A DNA stretch of 64,000 bases from contig NZ_JACHMO010000001.1 in assembly GCF_014205015.1 (NCBI RefSeq), positions 6,572,001 through 6,636,000 on the forward strand, given 5' to 3'. Below the pieces are notes generated by a model. It saw only the letters and a program-made list of their open reading frames with translations. It was not told the origin of the DNA and made no database searches. Shown here in pieces: positions 42,016 to 51,226 of the stretch. Position 1 is the stretch's first letter, and each line of letters starts with the position of its first letter. Source of the stretch: Saccharothrix ecbatanensis. Its GTDB lineage: Bacteria; Actinomycetota; Actinomycetes; Mycobacteriales; Pseudonocardiaceae. The position numbers and the translations under genes were made by a program.

Positions 42016-42975
42016 GTGAATCAAGTACGGAATCGGCGTCTCGGCGCTCGGTTCTACATGATCGAACTACCTCCAGGACTCCACGGCGCCTACCCACGCA
42101 CGCGCCTGCACCACCACCTCGGCCTGCAAGGGCTGCGCCGGGCGCTCAACGACGGCCACCTGATCAACTACTGCCGCACGGTCGTCATCCGGCGCGACCG
42201 GATGACGAGCCTGCACACCCGTGCCGCCGCCGCGCTGCTGATGGCGGGGCCGGACGCCGTGCTGACCAGCCACACGGCGGTCTGGCTGCATGGGTGCACG
42301 GCCGCCGAGACCAATCGCGTCCACGTCCTGCTCGACTACGACCGCAGGCTTCGCCCCCGCCCGGACCTGGTCGTCCACTACTTCCAGTACGACCCGGCCG
42401 ACGTGGTCAAGGTCGACGGCCTGCGCGTCATGGCCCTCGACTACGCCCTCGCCGACCTGCTCTGCCGAGGCCGCTACCGCTCAACGGCCCTGGCCTGCGC
42501 GGACCAGGCGCTCGGCGTCCTTCCACCGCAGCAGCGCGCCGAGTTCAAGGCCGACCTCGCCGTGCGCATCACGACCCGCCGTGACTTCCGCGGCAAGCGG
42601 CAAGGCGTCTTCCTGCTCGATCTGGCGACAGGTCTGCCCGAGTCGCCGGCGGAGAGCGCGCTCCTGTTGATGATCGCCGAAGCGGGATTCCCCCTGCCCG
42701 AACCGCAGTACTCCATCCGCGACCTGGACGACCGTGAGGTCTGGCGGCTGGACTTCGCCTGGCCGGACGCACGGGTGGCGGTGGAGTACGACGGCTACGC
42801 GGCGCACGTCGACAAAGCCGAGGCCGACCGCGCCCGTGACGAGGACCTGCGGCGGCGAGGCTGGAAAGTCCTCCGTGCCGACGTCTCGGACTTGCGGAAC
42901 CCCACGCGCCTGTTCCAACTCCTGAGCGTTGAACTCAGGGGTCCTGAACGTAGGACTCACGCGTTCCGAACGTAG
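42016..42975 (+). CDS. DUF559-type protein: winged-helix N-terminus plus PD-(D/E)XK nuclease-like C-terminus
   Basis: 319-residue protein. Residues about 15-140 resemble the AbiEi-type winged-helix module (ELPPGLHGAYPRTRLHHHLG, RAAAALLMAGPDAVLTSHTAVWLHG). Residues 243-295 form a Vsr-like DUF559 fold: RLDFAWPDARVAVEYDG with D246, E257 and D259 as the likely metal-binding set, then RARDEDLRRRGWKVLRADVSDL. It could cut or bind DNA; no activity is proven for the family. GTG 42016 and ATG 42058 are both possible starts, without a clear ribosome-binding site. The last 17 residues (LSVELRGPERRTHAFRT) are translated from repeat locus D. The gene is enclosed by 64-bp inverted repeats. Confidence 0.82.
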   Translation: MNQVRNRRLGARFYMIELPPGLHGAYPRTRLHHHLGLQGLRRALNDGHLINYCRTVVIRRDRMTSLHTRAAAALLMAGPDAVLTSHTAVWLHGCTAAETNRVHVLLDYDRRLRPRPDLVVHYFQYDPADVVKVDGLRVMALDYALADLLCRGRYRSTALACADQALGVLPPQQRAEFKADLAVRITTRRDFRGKRQGVFLLDLATGLPESPAESALLLMIAEAGFPLPEPQYSIRDLDDREVWRLDFAWPDARVAVEYDGYAAHVDKAEADRARDEDLRRRGWKVLRADVSDLRNPTRLFQLLSVELRGPERRTHAFRT

Positions 42976-42985
42976 GACTCACGCG
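42922..42985. repeat. 22-nt-period repeat, locus D (right inverted repeat of the DUF559 gene)
   Basis: About three units in the opposite orientation to locus C. It encodes the last 17 codons and stop of the DUF559 gene and reaches to 4 bp before the end of the convergent gene at 42990. Confidence 0.92.
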
Positions 42986-42989
42986 AGGG

Positions 42990-43439
42990 TTAGGGGCCTA
43001 TGCCTTGGCAAGGGCGGGTGCGGAGGTCGGAGACGTAGTCGTCGGGTGCGCCGGCGGCTTCGGCCGCGTCGGCGACCACGCCGATGTACCGGGCCGACGG
43101 CAGACCGCCCTCATAGGCGTCCAGGACGTAGAGCCAGGCGGTTACCGAACCTTCCAGGGTCTGGACGCGTAGGCGGATCTTCTTGTAGAGGCCGAGGGCA
43201 CCCTCCCAGCGGTCGAGGCGGGACTCGTCTCGCGGGCTCACGTCGTACAGCACGCAGAACACCTGCGAATCGGGGTCCTCGACGATGGTGGCGAGCGCGC
43301 CCTCCCAGCCAAGGTCCTCGCCACCGAACGTCAGACGCCATCCGGCGAGCCACCCGGTCCCCGCCATCGGGGAGTAGGGGGCTCGCTCCATCATCTGGTT
43401 CGGGTCCATGTTGGACCCGTACGCGGCATAGAGCGGCAC
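42990..43439 (-). CDS. gamma-glutamylcyclotransferase-like protein
   Basis: 149-residue GGCT-fold protein. PLYAAYGSNMDPNQMMERAP has the YGSN substrate loop; the conserved acid lies in RLDRWEGALGLYKKI; LYVLDAYEGGLPSARYIGVVADAA completes the barrel. Members act on gamma-glutamyl peptides or amines; the exact substrate is not evident. Position next to lpdA matches Rv3304 in M. tuberculosis. Starts at a GTG 6 nt after the minus-strand hexamer TAGGCT. Confidence 0.85.
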   Translation of the reverse strand: MPLYAAYGSNMDPNQMMERAPYSPMAGTGWLAGWRLTFGGEDLGWEGALATIVEDPDSQVFCVLYDVSPRDESRLDRWEGALGLYKKIRLRVQTLEGSVTAWLYVLDAYEGGLPSARYIGVVADAAEAAGAPDDYVSDLRTRPCQGIGP

Positions 43440-43445
43440 GACGAC

Positions 43446-43451
43446 AGCCTA
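43446..43451 (-). promoter_or_regulatory. -10 hexamer TAGGCT, leaderless type
   Basis: On the minus strand it lies 6 nt before the GTG at 43439. Confidence 0.55.
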
Positions 43452-43585
43452 GCGACCTACCGATCACCGCGAGGTACCAGAAGACCGGACGACACACTCC
43501 GACACCCGACCGCGTACGGTTGTGCGCGGCTACCAGCGGCTATCAATGGTGCTAATGGCGCCGACAACCACGAGGAGGACGTGTC

Positions 43586-44989
43586 GTGACCCGCATCGTC
43601 ATCATGGGCGGTGGCCCCGCAGGTTACGAGGCGGCACTGGTCGCGGCCCAGCACGGGGCCGACGTGACCATCGTGGAACGCGAGGGCCTCGGCGGCGCTT
43701 GCGTGCTCTACGACTGCGTGCCGTCCAAGACGTTCATCGCCTCCGCCGGCGGCCGGAGCGCCTTCCGCAACGCCGGTGAGCTGGGCATTCGCACGAACAA
43801 CGCGGAAGCCGCCGTCGAACTGCCGGTCGTCCACGGACGGGTGAAGGGCCTTGCGCTCGCGCAGTCCGCCGACGTCCGCGCCCGCCTCCAGCGCGAGGGC
43901 GTCCGGATCGTCAACGGCGCCGCGAAGTTCTGCGACAACGCCCGCGGCCTCGCCCAGCACGAGGTCGTGGCGATCGACAAGGACGGCACGGAGGAAGTCC
44001 TGCCGGCCGATGTGGTTCTCATCGCAACCGGTGCGACCCCGCGCGTGTTGCCCGGCGCCGAGCCCGACGGCAAGCGCGTGCTCACGTGGCGGCAGATCTA
44101 CGACCTCCCTGAGTTGCCGGAGCACCTGGCCGTCATCGGATCGGGTGTCACCGGTGTGGAGTTCGCCTCCGCCTACACCGAACTCGGCGTGAAGGTGACC
44201 ATGGTCTCCAGCCGCGACCGGGTGCTTCCGCACGAGGACGCCGACGCGGCCGTGGTGCTGGAGGACGTGTTCGCCGAACGCGGCACGGCAGTCGTGAAGC
44301 ACGCCCGCGCGGAACGCGTCGAGAACGTCGGTGACGGCGTCCTGATTCACCTGGAAGACGGTCGCACGATCGAGGCCAGCCACGCCCTGATGACGGTCGG
44401 CTCGGTCCCGAACACGGCCGACCTCGGCCTGGAGAAGATCGGCATCGAGCCCGGTCGCGGCGGGTACATCCCGGTCGACCGGGTCTCGCGGACGAACGTC
44501 TCCGGCGTCTACGCGGCGGGCGACTGCACGGGCCTGCTGCTGCTCGCGAGCGTCGCCGCCATGCAGGGCCGCATCGCCATGTGGCACGCGCTGGGCCAGG
44601 GCGTGAGCCCGATCAGGCTGAAGACGGTCGCGGCGAACGTGTTCACCAACCCGGAGATCGCCAGCGTCGGCATCAGCCAGCAGGCGATCGACTCCGGCGA
44701 GGTGCCCGCGCGCACGATCATGCTGCCGCTCGCCACGAACCCGCGGGCCAAGATGGAAGGCCTGCGCCGCGGCTTCGTGAAGCTGTTCTGCCGCCCGGCG
44801 ACGGGTGTGGTGATCGGCGGCGTCGTGGTCGCGCCGAACGCCAGCGAGCTGATCCTGTCGATCACGCTGGCCGTGCAGAACCAGCTCACGGTGGACGACC
44901 TGGCCACCACGTTCTCGGTGTACCCGTCGCTGACCGGCTCGATCACCGAGGCCGGCCGCCAGCTCATGCGGCACGACGACCTGGACTGA
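43586..44989 (+). CDS. lpdA: flavoprotein disulfide reductase homologue, LpdA-type NAD(P)H:quinone reductase
   Basis: 467-residue FAD/NAD(P)H enzyme. IVIMGGGPAGYEAAL binds FAD, LAVIGSGVTGVEFASAY binds NAD(P)H, and GVYAAGDCTGLLLLAS is the second FAD site. A Cys-x4-Cys pair is present (GGACVLYDCVPSK, C39 and C44). However, the C-terminal His-x-x-x-x-Glu active site of lipoamide dehydrogenase (HPTLSE) reads YPSLTGSITEAG, with Tyr for the catalytic His. This fits M. tuberculosis LpdA (Rv3303c), reported as a quinone reductase rather than a lipoamide dehydrogenase. The GTG follows AGGAGGA. As in M. tuberculosis it neighbours glpD. Confidence 0.92.
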   Translation: MTRIVIMGGGPAGYEAALVAAQHGADVTIVEREGLGGACVLYDCVPSKTFIASAGGRSAFRNAGELGIRTNNAEAAVELPVVHGRVKGLALAQSADVRARLQREGVRIVNGAAKFCDNARGLAQHEVVAIDKDGTEEVLPADVVLIATGATPRVLPGAEPDGKRVLTWRQIYDLPELPEHLAVIGSGVTGVEFASAYTELGVKVTMVSSRDRVLPHEDADAAVVLEDVFAERGTAVVKHARAERVENVGDGVLIHLEDGRTIEASHALMTVGSVPNTADLGLEKIGIEPGRGGYIPVDRVSRTNVSGVYAAGDCTGLLLLASVAAMQGRIAMWHALGQGVSPIRLKTVAANVFTNPEIASVGISQQAIDSGEVPARTIMLPLATNPRAKMEGLRRGFVKLFCRPATGVVIGGVVVAPNASELILSITLAVQNQLTVDDLATTFSVYPSLTGSITEAGRQLMRHDDLD

Positions 44990-45018
44990 GCCGCCGGAGG
45001 TCGAGAACCGAAGGCCTG

Positions 45019-45047
45019 CGGGGCGCCGCCACACCAGCGGCGCCCCG
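45019..45047. terminator. bidirectional stem-loop between lpdA and glpK
   Basis: An 11-bp perfect GC stem (45019-45029 with 45037-45047) and a 7-nt loop fill the middle of the 63-bp convergent gap. No T-tract is present. Confidence 0.55.
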
Positions 45048-45052
45048 ACTGG

Positions 45053-46558
45053 TCACTCCACCCAGTCGAACGTCCTGGTCACCGCCTTCTTCCACTGCGC
45101 GTACGTCCGAGCGCGGGTCTCGTCGTCCATCGCCGGGTCCCACTGCTTGTCCTGCGCCCAGTTCTGCCGGATGTCGTCCTCCGACGCCCAGAACCCGACC
45201 GCCAGACCGGCCGCGTAGGCGGCGCCCAGCGCGGTCGTCTCGTTGACCACCGGCCGGATCACCGGCACGCCCAGGATGTCCGCCTGGAACTGCATCAGCA
45301 GCTCGTTGACGACCATGCCGCCGTCGACCTTCAACGACTTCAGCGGCACGCCCGAGTCGGCGTCCATCGCGTCGATCACCTCACGCGTCTGGAACGCCGT
45401 CGCCTCCAGCACCGCGCGGGCCAGGTGGCCCTTGTTCACGAACCGGGTCAGGCCGACGATCGCGCCACGCGCGTCGGACCGCCAGTACGGCGCGAACAGA
45501 CCCGAGAACGCGGGCACGAAGTACGCGCCGCCGTTGTCCTCCACCGTCCTGGCGTGCTGCTCGATCTCGGCCGCCGAACCGATCATGCCGAGGTTGTCGC
45601 GCAGCCACTGCACCAGCGACCCCGTCACCGCGATCGAGCCCTCCAGCGCGTACACGGGCGCCTGGGTGCCGATCTTGTAGCAAACGGTGGTGAGCAGGCC
45701 GTTCTCGCTCATCACCTTGTCCGTGCCGGTGTTGAGCAGCACGAAGTTGCCGGTGCCGTAGGTGTTCTTGGCCTCGCCGGGCGACAGGCACGCCTGGCCG
45801 AACGTCGCCGCCTGCTGGTCGCCGAGGATGCCCGAGATCGGCACGCCGGCCAGCGCGCCGCGTTCCCGGACCTTGCCGTACTCCTCGGACGACGACTTGA
45901 TCTCCGGCAGCATCGACACCGGGATGCCCATGTCCGCCGCGATGCCCTCGTCCCAGCTCAGCGTGTCGAGGTCCATCAGCAGCGTGCGCGACGCGTTGGT
46001 GGGGTCGGTGACGTGCACGCCGCCGTTCACACCGCCGGTCATGTTCCACAGCACCCAGGTGTCCATGTTGCCGAACAGCAGGTCACCGGCTTCGGCCTTG
46101 GCCCGCGCGCCTTCGACGTTGTCGAGGATCCAGCGGACCTTCGGGCCGGAGAAGTACGTGGCCAGCGGCAGTCCGGTCTTGTCCCGGTACCGCTCCTGGC
46201 CGCCGCCCAAGGCCGCCAGTTCCTGGCAGATCTTGTCGGTGCGGGTGTCCTGCCAAACGATTGCGTTGTAGACGGGCTGCCCAGTGGTCCTGTCCCAGAC
46301 GAGAGCGGTCTCGCGCTGGTTGGTGATCCCCACCGCGGCGATGTCGGCGGTGGTGAGGTCGGCCTTGGCCAACGCGCCGGCCGCCACCTGCCTGGCGTTG
46401 GTCCAGATCTCGTTCGCGTCGTGCTCGACCCACCCGGCCTGCGGGAATATCTGCTCGTGCTCCTTCTGGTCGACGGAGACCACCCGGCCAGAGTGGTCGA
46501 AGACCATGCACCGGGTCGACGTCGTGCCCTGGTCGATCGCGGCGACGTACTTCGTCAT
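45053..46558 (-). CDS. glpK: glycerol kinase
   Basis: 501-residue FGGY kinase that phosphorylates glycerol to sn-glycerol-3-phosphate. Motifs: [16 protein letters not shown] (phosphate loop), [31 protein letters not shown] (glycerol site), [26 protein letters not shown] and [27 protein letters not shown] lies 9 nt before the ATG at 46558; an upstream in-frame extension overlaps glpF and is rejected. It follows glpF by 14 bp. Confidence 0.97.
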   Translation of the reverse strand: MTKYVAAIDQGTTSTRCMVFDHSGRVVSVDQKEHEQIFPQAGWVEHDANEIWTNARQVAAGALAKADLTTADIAAVGITNQRETALVWDRTTGQPVYNAIVWQDTRTDKICQELAALGGGQERYRDKTGLPLATYFSGPKVRWILDNVEGARAKAEAGDLLFGNMDTWVLWNMTGGVNGGVHVTDPTNASRTLLMDLDTLSWDEGIAADMGIPVSMLPEIKSSSEEYGKVRERGALAGVPISGILGDQQAATFGQACLSPGEAKNTYGTGNFVLLNTGTDKVMSENGLLTTVCYKIGTQAPVYALEGSIAVTGSLVQWLRDNLGMIGSAAEIEQHARTVEDNGGAYFVPAFSGLFAPYWRSDARGAIVGLTRFVNKGHLARAVLEATAFQTREVIDAMDADSGVPLKSLKVDGGMVVNELLMQFQADILGVPVIRPVVNETTALGAAYAAGLAVGFWASEDDIRQNWAQDKQWDPAMDDETRARTYAQWKKAVTRTFDWVE

Positions 46559-46572
46559 GTGCTGGAGTCCTT

Positions 46573-47313
46573 TCAGACCGGGAGAACCAGGTACAGGAGT
46601 GCGGCGAGCGCGCCACCGATCAGCGGACCGACCACCGGCACCCAGGAGTAGCCCCACTCGGCGCTGCCCTTGTCGCGGATGGGCAGGATCGCGTAGGCGA
46701 TGCGCGGCCCGAGGTCACGGGCCGGGTTGATGGCGTACCCGGTGGGGCCGCCGAGCGAGGCGCCGATGCCGACGACCAGGAACGCGACCGCCGCGTAGCC
46801 GAGCGCGGCGTTGCCGAGCTGCGGGACGCCGCCCTCGGCCTCCTTCGCGGCCGGGCTCAGCAGGATCCACGCGACCAGCACGAACGTGCCGATGATCTCG
46901 GTGACCACGTTCCAACCGGCCTTGGGGATGGTCGGGCCGGTGCAGAAGATGCCGCGCGTGCCCGCCGGGTCGTCGTGCGCGTCGAACTGGGCCTTGTAGG
47001 CCAGCCAGGCGAGCACCGCGCCGAGGAACGCGCCGACCAGCTGACCGGCGAAGTAGATCGGGACCTGGGCCCACGGGGTCTTGTCCGCGATGGCCAGGCC
47101 CAGCGTGACCGCGGGGTTGATGTGCGCGCCACTCGGCGCGGCGATGCTGGCGCCCGCGAAGACCGCGAAACCCCAGCCGAAGTTGATGAGTAGCCAGCCA
47201 CCGCCGCTGCCCAACGTGTCTTTGAGCACGACGTTGGCGACGACACCGGCACCCAACAGGATCAGGATCCCGGTGCCCAGCATTTCCCACACGAAGATCG
47301 AGCCACTGCTCAC
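46573..47313 (-). CDS. glpF: glycerol facilitator (aquaglyceroporin)
   Basis: 246-residue MIP-family channel for glycerol uptake. Both pore motifs are present: [12 protein letters not shown] near residue 68 and [14 protein letters not shown] near 200; the Asp after the second NPAR is characteristic of glycerol-conducting members. Six helices plus two half-helices fit the length. The GTG at 47313 follows GAGGAGG. glpF-glpK is divergent from glpD across 183 bp, so the three genes can respond together to glycerol-3-phosphate. Confidence 0.95.
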   Translation of the reverse strand: MSSGSIFVWEMLGTGILILLGAGVVANVVLKDTLGSGGGWLLINFGWGFAVFAGASIAAPSGAHINPAVTLGLAIADKTPWAQVPIYFAGQLVGAFLGAVLAWLAYKAQFDAHDDPAGTRGIFCTGPTIPKAGWNVVTEIIGTFVLVAWILLSPAAKEAEGGVPQLGNAALGYAAVAFLVVGIGASLGGPTGYAINPARDLGPRIAYAILPIRDKGSAEWGYSWVPVVGPLIGGALAALLYLVLPV

Positions 47314-47496
47314 TCGCCGACCTCCTCGCCTTGGCAGGAGGCAGCACAGTCCGGGTCCGGCGGCGCTGCCCACCCCACAATGTGCGTTGACGCTAGTTCC
47401 GCGCTGTTCAGTTGTCCACGGGTGGCGTACCAGCGGGTAACGTGGTCGAGTTCAGTCCTGGTCCGGCCGGTCGAGTCGAGCATCTGGGAGGCATTC

Positions 47497-49224
47497 GTGG
47501 TTGCACGCAAGCACCCCGCCACCGCAGGCAGGCTGGGCCCTCTCGAACGTTCGGAGGCGTGGGAACGCCTCGGCGCCGACACCTTCGACCTGGTGATCAT
47601 CGGTGGTGGCGTGGTCGGCGTCGGCACCGCGCTGGACGCCGCGACGCGTGGGCTGCGGGTGGCGCTCGTCGAGGCCCGTGACCTGGCCTCCGGGACGTCC
47701 AGCCGGTCGTCCAAGCTGTTCCACGGCGGGTTGCGGTACCTGGAGCAACTGGAGTTCGGGCTGGTGCGCGAGGCACTGCGGGAGCGCGAACTCATGCTGA
47801 CCCGCCTGGCGCCGCACCTGGTCAAGCCGGTGCCTTTCCTGTACCCGTTGACGCGCCGGGTGTGGGAGCGCCCGTACACCGCGGCCGGGTTGCTGATGTA
47901 CGACACGATGGGCGGCGCGCGGTCCGTGCCGGGGCAGAAACACCTGACCAGGGCCGGTGCGCTGCGGCTGGTGCCGGCGCTGAAGTCGTCCGCCCTGGTC
48001 GGTGGGATCCGGTACTACGACGCGCAGGCGGACGACGCCCGGCACACGATGATGGTCGGGCGGACGGCGGCGCACTACGGGGCGGTCGTGCGGACGTCCA
48101 CGCAGGTCGTGGGGTTCTTGCGGGAGGCGGACCGGGTTTCCGGCGTGCGGGTGCGTGACGTGGAGGACGGGCGGGAGACGTCCGTCCGGGCGCACGCGGT
48201 GATCAACGCGACCGGGGTGTGGACGGACGAGTTGCAGCGGCTGTCCGGCAGTCGCGGCCGGTTCCGGGTGCGGGCGTCCAAGGGCGTCCACATCGTCGTG
48301 CCGCGGGATCGGATCGTGTCCGAAGCGGGGTTGATCCTGCGCACGGAGAAGTCGGTGCTGTTCGTGATCCCGTGGCGGAATCACTGGATCGTGGGAACGA
48401 CCGACACCGACTGGAACCTGGACCTGGCGCATCCGGCGGCGACTCGGTCGGACATCGACTACATCCTGACGCACGTCAACTCGGTGTTGGCGACGCCGTT
48501 GACGCACGACGACATCGAGGGCGTGTACGCCGGGTTGCGGCCGTTGCTGGCGGGTGAGAGCGAGTCGACGTCGAAGTTGTCGCGCGAGCACGCGGTGGCG
48601 CGGGTGGCGCCGGGGCTGGTGGCGATCGCCGGTGGGAAGTACACGACTTACCGGGTGATGGGCGCCGATGCGGTGGACGCGGCGTCGGTCGACCTGCCGG
48701 GGCGGATCCAGGCGTCGATCACCGACAAGGTGCCGTTGATCGGGGCGGACGGGTATCACGCGCTGGTGAACCAGGCTGATCAGCTGGCTTCCCGGTACGG
48801 CCTGCACCCGTACCGCGTGCGGCACTTGTTGGACCGGTACGGGTCTTTGGTGCACGAGGTGCTGGAGTCGGCGGATCCGGAGCTGCTCAAGCCCGTGCCC
48901 GGTGCGCCGGACTACTTGCAGATCGAGGCCGTGTACGCCGCTTCGCACGAGGGTGCGCTGCACTTGGAGGACGTGCTGACGCGGCGGACGCGGATCTCGA
49001 TCGAGTACCCGCACCGGGGGGTTGAGTGTGCCCTGCCGGTGGCCCGGTTGATGGGCGGGGTGCACGGGTGGGACGACGCGCGGGTGGCGCACGAGGTGTC
49101 GGTGTACACGGCCCGGGTGGACGCGGAGCGCGCGTCGCAGGCCGAGCCGGACGACCCGGCGGCGGATGCCGTGCGTTCGTCGGCTCCGGAGGCCCGGCCG
49201 GAGATCGTCGAGCCGATCAGCTGA
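47497..49224 (+). CDS. glpD: glycerol-3-phosphate dehydrogenase (FAD-dependent)
   Basis: 575-residue membrane-associated flavoenzyme that oxidises glycerol-3-phosphate to DHAP and feeds the quinone pool. FDLVIIGGGVVGVGTALDAATRG binds FAD; SSRSSKLFHGGLRYLEQLEFGLV and KGVHIVVPRDRI belong to the substrate domain, and FVIPWRNHWIVGTTDTDW and VAIAGGKYTTYRVM to the C-terminal part. A C-terminal helical domain of about 120 residues follows. GTG 47497 has GGGAGG 5 nt upstream. Its last 8 bp overlap the convergent gene. Confidence 0.95.
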   Translation: MVARKHPATAGRLGPLERSEAWERLGADTFDLVIIGGGVVGVGTALDAATRGLRVALVEARDLASGTSSRSSKLFHGGLRYLEQLEFGLVREALRERELMLTRLAPHLVKPVPFLYPLTRRVWERPYTAAGLLMYDTMGGARSVPGQKHLTRAGALRLVPALKSSALVGGIRYYDAQADDARHTMMVGRTAAHYGAVVRTSTQVVGFLREADRVSGVRVRDVEDGRETSVRAHAVINATGVWTDELQRLSGSRGRFRVRASKGVHIVVPRDRIVSEAGLILRTEKSVLFVIPWRNHWIVGTTDTDWNLDLAHPAATRSDIDYILTHVNSVLATPLTHDDIEGVYAGLRPLLAGESESTSKLSREHAVARVAPGLVAIAGGKYTTYRVMGADAVDAASVDLPGRIQASITDKVPLIGADGYHALVNQADQLASRYGLHPYRVRHLLDRYGSLVHEVLESADPELLKPVPGAPDYLQIEAVYAASHEGALHLEDVLTRRTRISIEYPHRGVECALPVARLMGGVHGWDDARVAHEVSVYTARVDAERASQAEPDDPAADAVRSSAPEARPEIVEPIS

Positions 49225-49903
49225 ACCGGCCATCGCCACGACGCGACCACCAGCGTCGGCGTTTCACCGTCTGCCAGGAGCGGTCCGTGGTCAGGCGGGT
49301 CAGTTCGGTGTCGTAGTCGGCGGCGGTGAAGGTGACGCCTTGGCGCATCCACGCGTCGTCCAGCCACTCCCAGTGCACCAGGTCGCCGTCGCGGATCACG
49401 GTGATGTCGGTCCACGAACAGCTGTAGAGATCGCAGGCGCAGCGGGCGATCGTGACGGTGCCACCCTGCGCGAGGCGGTTGTCGGGGCCGAGCAGGTCGG
49501 ACGGTTCCACGCCCCGGCCGGCGCCTTCGCGGGTGATGTCGACGCCGTTGACGTGGACGCGCACCTCGAAGCCGTCGAACGTCGGCGCGATCTCCAGGCG
49601 GAGGGTGTCCGTTCCGGATCGCCGAACCACCCCACCCCCGCCCGCGACGCGGTATCCCGGCGGCACGGTGCCCGGCCAGGGAACGCGCAGCTCGTCCAGC
49701 GCCGTCTCCGCCAACCCCGTCACGTCGGCCAGCCGGTCTTTCGGCGACGCGCCGGCCAGGTCACGCAACGCGGGCGAGTCCAGACCGTCCACCAACGCCG
49801 CACACCCGGTGTCGATCAAGCCCTCGGGGCCGGAGAGACCGCCCATCCAGCCGGCGACGGCCTCGTACAGACGTTCCTCGGGGCTGGTCACGGGGCACAT
49901 CAT
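49217..49903 (-). CDS. conserved hypothetical protein
   Basis: 228-residue soluble protein from ATG 49903. A helical start (PEERLYEAVAGWMGGLSGPEGLIDTGCAALVDGL) is followed by beta-rich sequence with FDGFEVRVHVNGVDIT and RCACDLYSCSWTDITVIRDGDLVHWEWLD; the Cys-x-Cys-x4-Cys set could bind metal. It ends with a basic stretch (VKRRRWWSRRGDGRFS). I do not recognise a family. The stop codon is embedded in the palindrome TCAGCTGA, shared with the glpD stop on the other strand. Confidence 0.65.
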   Translation of the reverse strand: MMCPVTSPEERLYEAVAGWMGGLSGPEGLIDTGCAALVDGLDSPALRDLAGASPKDRLADVTGLAETALDELRVPWPGTVPPGYRVAGGGGVVRRSGTDTLRLEIAPTFDGFEVRVHVNGVDITREGAGRGVEPSDLLGPDNRLAQGGTVTIARCACDLYSCSWTDITVIRDGDLVHWEWLDDAWMRQGVTFTAADYDTELTRLTTDRSWQTVKRRRWWSRRGDGRFS

Positions 49904-49963
49904 CCGCGACCAGCCAGAGAAATCCCACGGCATTTACCGACTTCGAAACCCCGCAGAGCCGAG

Positions 49964-51226
49964 TCAGGCGAGAGCGGCCAGGGCGGCGTGGACCATTACT
50001 CGGACGCCTACCAGGAGGGCGCGTTCGTCCAGGTCGAAGCCCGGCTGGTGCAGGTCGCGCATCTTGCCCTCGCCATCCCACACACCCAGCCTGGCGAACG
50101 AACCCGGCACGTGTTCCAGGTACCAGCCGAAGTCCTCACCACCGGACGACTGCTCGGTCCCCGCCAACGCGTCCTCACCCAGCGCCGCCTCGATCCCCGC
50201 CCGCAGCAGCATGGTGCTCTCACGGTCGTTCACCACCGGCGGCACGCCGCGGCGGTGGTGCAGGTCGAAGCCGACGCCGGTCGGGGCCAGGAGCGCGCCG
50301 ACCAACTCCTTGATCAACGGCTCCAGCTCGGCCCAGATGTCACGGTCGCCCGTCCGCAGCGTCCCACGCAGCACCCCGTCCTGGGGCACGGCGTTGGGCG
50401 CTTCACCCGCGTGAACCGCACCCCACACGAGCACAGTGCCCGAACGGGGATCCACCCGGCGTGACAGCAGCCCCGGCAGACCCGTGATCACCGTCCCCAG
50501 CGCGTGCACCAGGTCCGCCGTCAAGTGCGGCCGGGAGGTGTGGCCGCCGGGCGACGTCAGGCGCAGTTCCAGCATGTCGCTGGCCGACGTGATCGGACCG
50601 ATCCTGGTCCCGATCCGGCCCACTTCCAGCCTCGGGTCGCAGTGCAGACCGAAGATCCGCTCCACCCCGTCGAGACCACCCGCCGCCAGCACGTCCAGCG
50701 CGCCACCGGGCATGACCTCCTCGGCCGGCTGGAACACCAGCCGCACCCGACCCGGCAACTCGGTCGCGGACGCCAACGCCAGCGCGGCCCCCAGCAGCAC
50801 GGTGGTGTGCGCGTCGTGCCCGCACGCGTGCGACACACCATCCACAGTGGACGAATACACCGCACCGGTCTTCTCCGGCAACGGCAACGCGTCGATGTCC
50901 GCGCGCAACGCCACGCACCGGGGACCGGAGCCGACGTCGCACACCAGACCGGTCCCACCGGGCAGCACGCGCGGCTTGAGGCCGGCGGAGCGCAGCACGT
51001 CCCCGATCAGCTCCGTCGTCGCGTACTCGTGCCGGGACAGCTCCGGGTGCGCGTGCAGATGCCGGCGCCAGGCGACGACCTCGGCCGCGTTCGCCGCGAG
51101 CCAGCCGTCAAGCCACGAGGGTCCGCGACCCTCACCGGGATCATCCACAGGGGCAATGCTGACCCCACGTTCGGTCAACAGCACCTCGGCACCCTCCTCC
51201 GGCAGACGCGAGTCCACAACCGTCAT
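49964..51226 (-). CDS. M20-family amidohydrolase, AmiB1-like
   Basis: 420-residue zinc-dependent amidohydrolase of the M20D group (N-acyl amino acid or IAA-conjugate hydrolase type). WRRHLHAHPELSRHE opens the catalytic domain; VSHACGHDAHTTVLLGAALAL and LVFQPAEEVMPGGA hold metal ligands and the catalytic Glu; SPGGHTSRPH is in the dimerisation domain. The N-terminal 55 residues are an extra acidic segment. Equivalent in position to amiB1 of M. tuberculosis. The ATG overlaps the stop of the companion gene by ATGA. Confidence 0.9.
   Translation of the reverse strand: MTVVDSRLPEEGAEVLLTERGVSIAPVDDPGEGRGPSWLDGWLAANAAEVVAWRRHLHAHPELSRHEYATTELIGDVLRSAGLKPRVLPGGTGLVCDVGSGPRCVALRADIDALPLPEKTGAVYSSTVDGVSHACGHDAHTTVLLGAALALASATELPGRVRLVFQPAEEVMPGGALDVLAAGGLDGVERIFGLHCDPRLEVGRIGTRIGPITSASDMLELRLTSPGGHTSRPHLTADLVHALGTVITGLPGLLSRRVDPRSGTVLVWGAVHAGEAPNAVPQDGVLRGTLRTGDRDIWAELEPLIKELVGALLAPTGVGFDLHHRRGVPPVVNDRESTMLLRAGIEAALGEDALAGTEQSSGGEDFGWYLEHVPGSFARLGVWDGEGKMRDLHQPGFDLDERALLVGVRVMVHAALAALA

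Noticed and set aside
41930..42985. Insertion sequence with terminal inverted repeats
   Set aside because: The ends look like terminal inverted repeats, but the only gene is not a known transposase and I could find no flanking target-site duplication, so I report it as a repeat-flanked gene instead.
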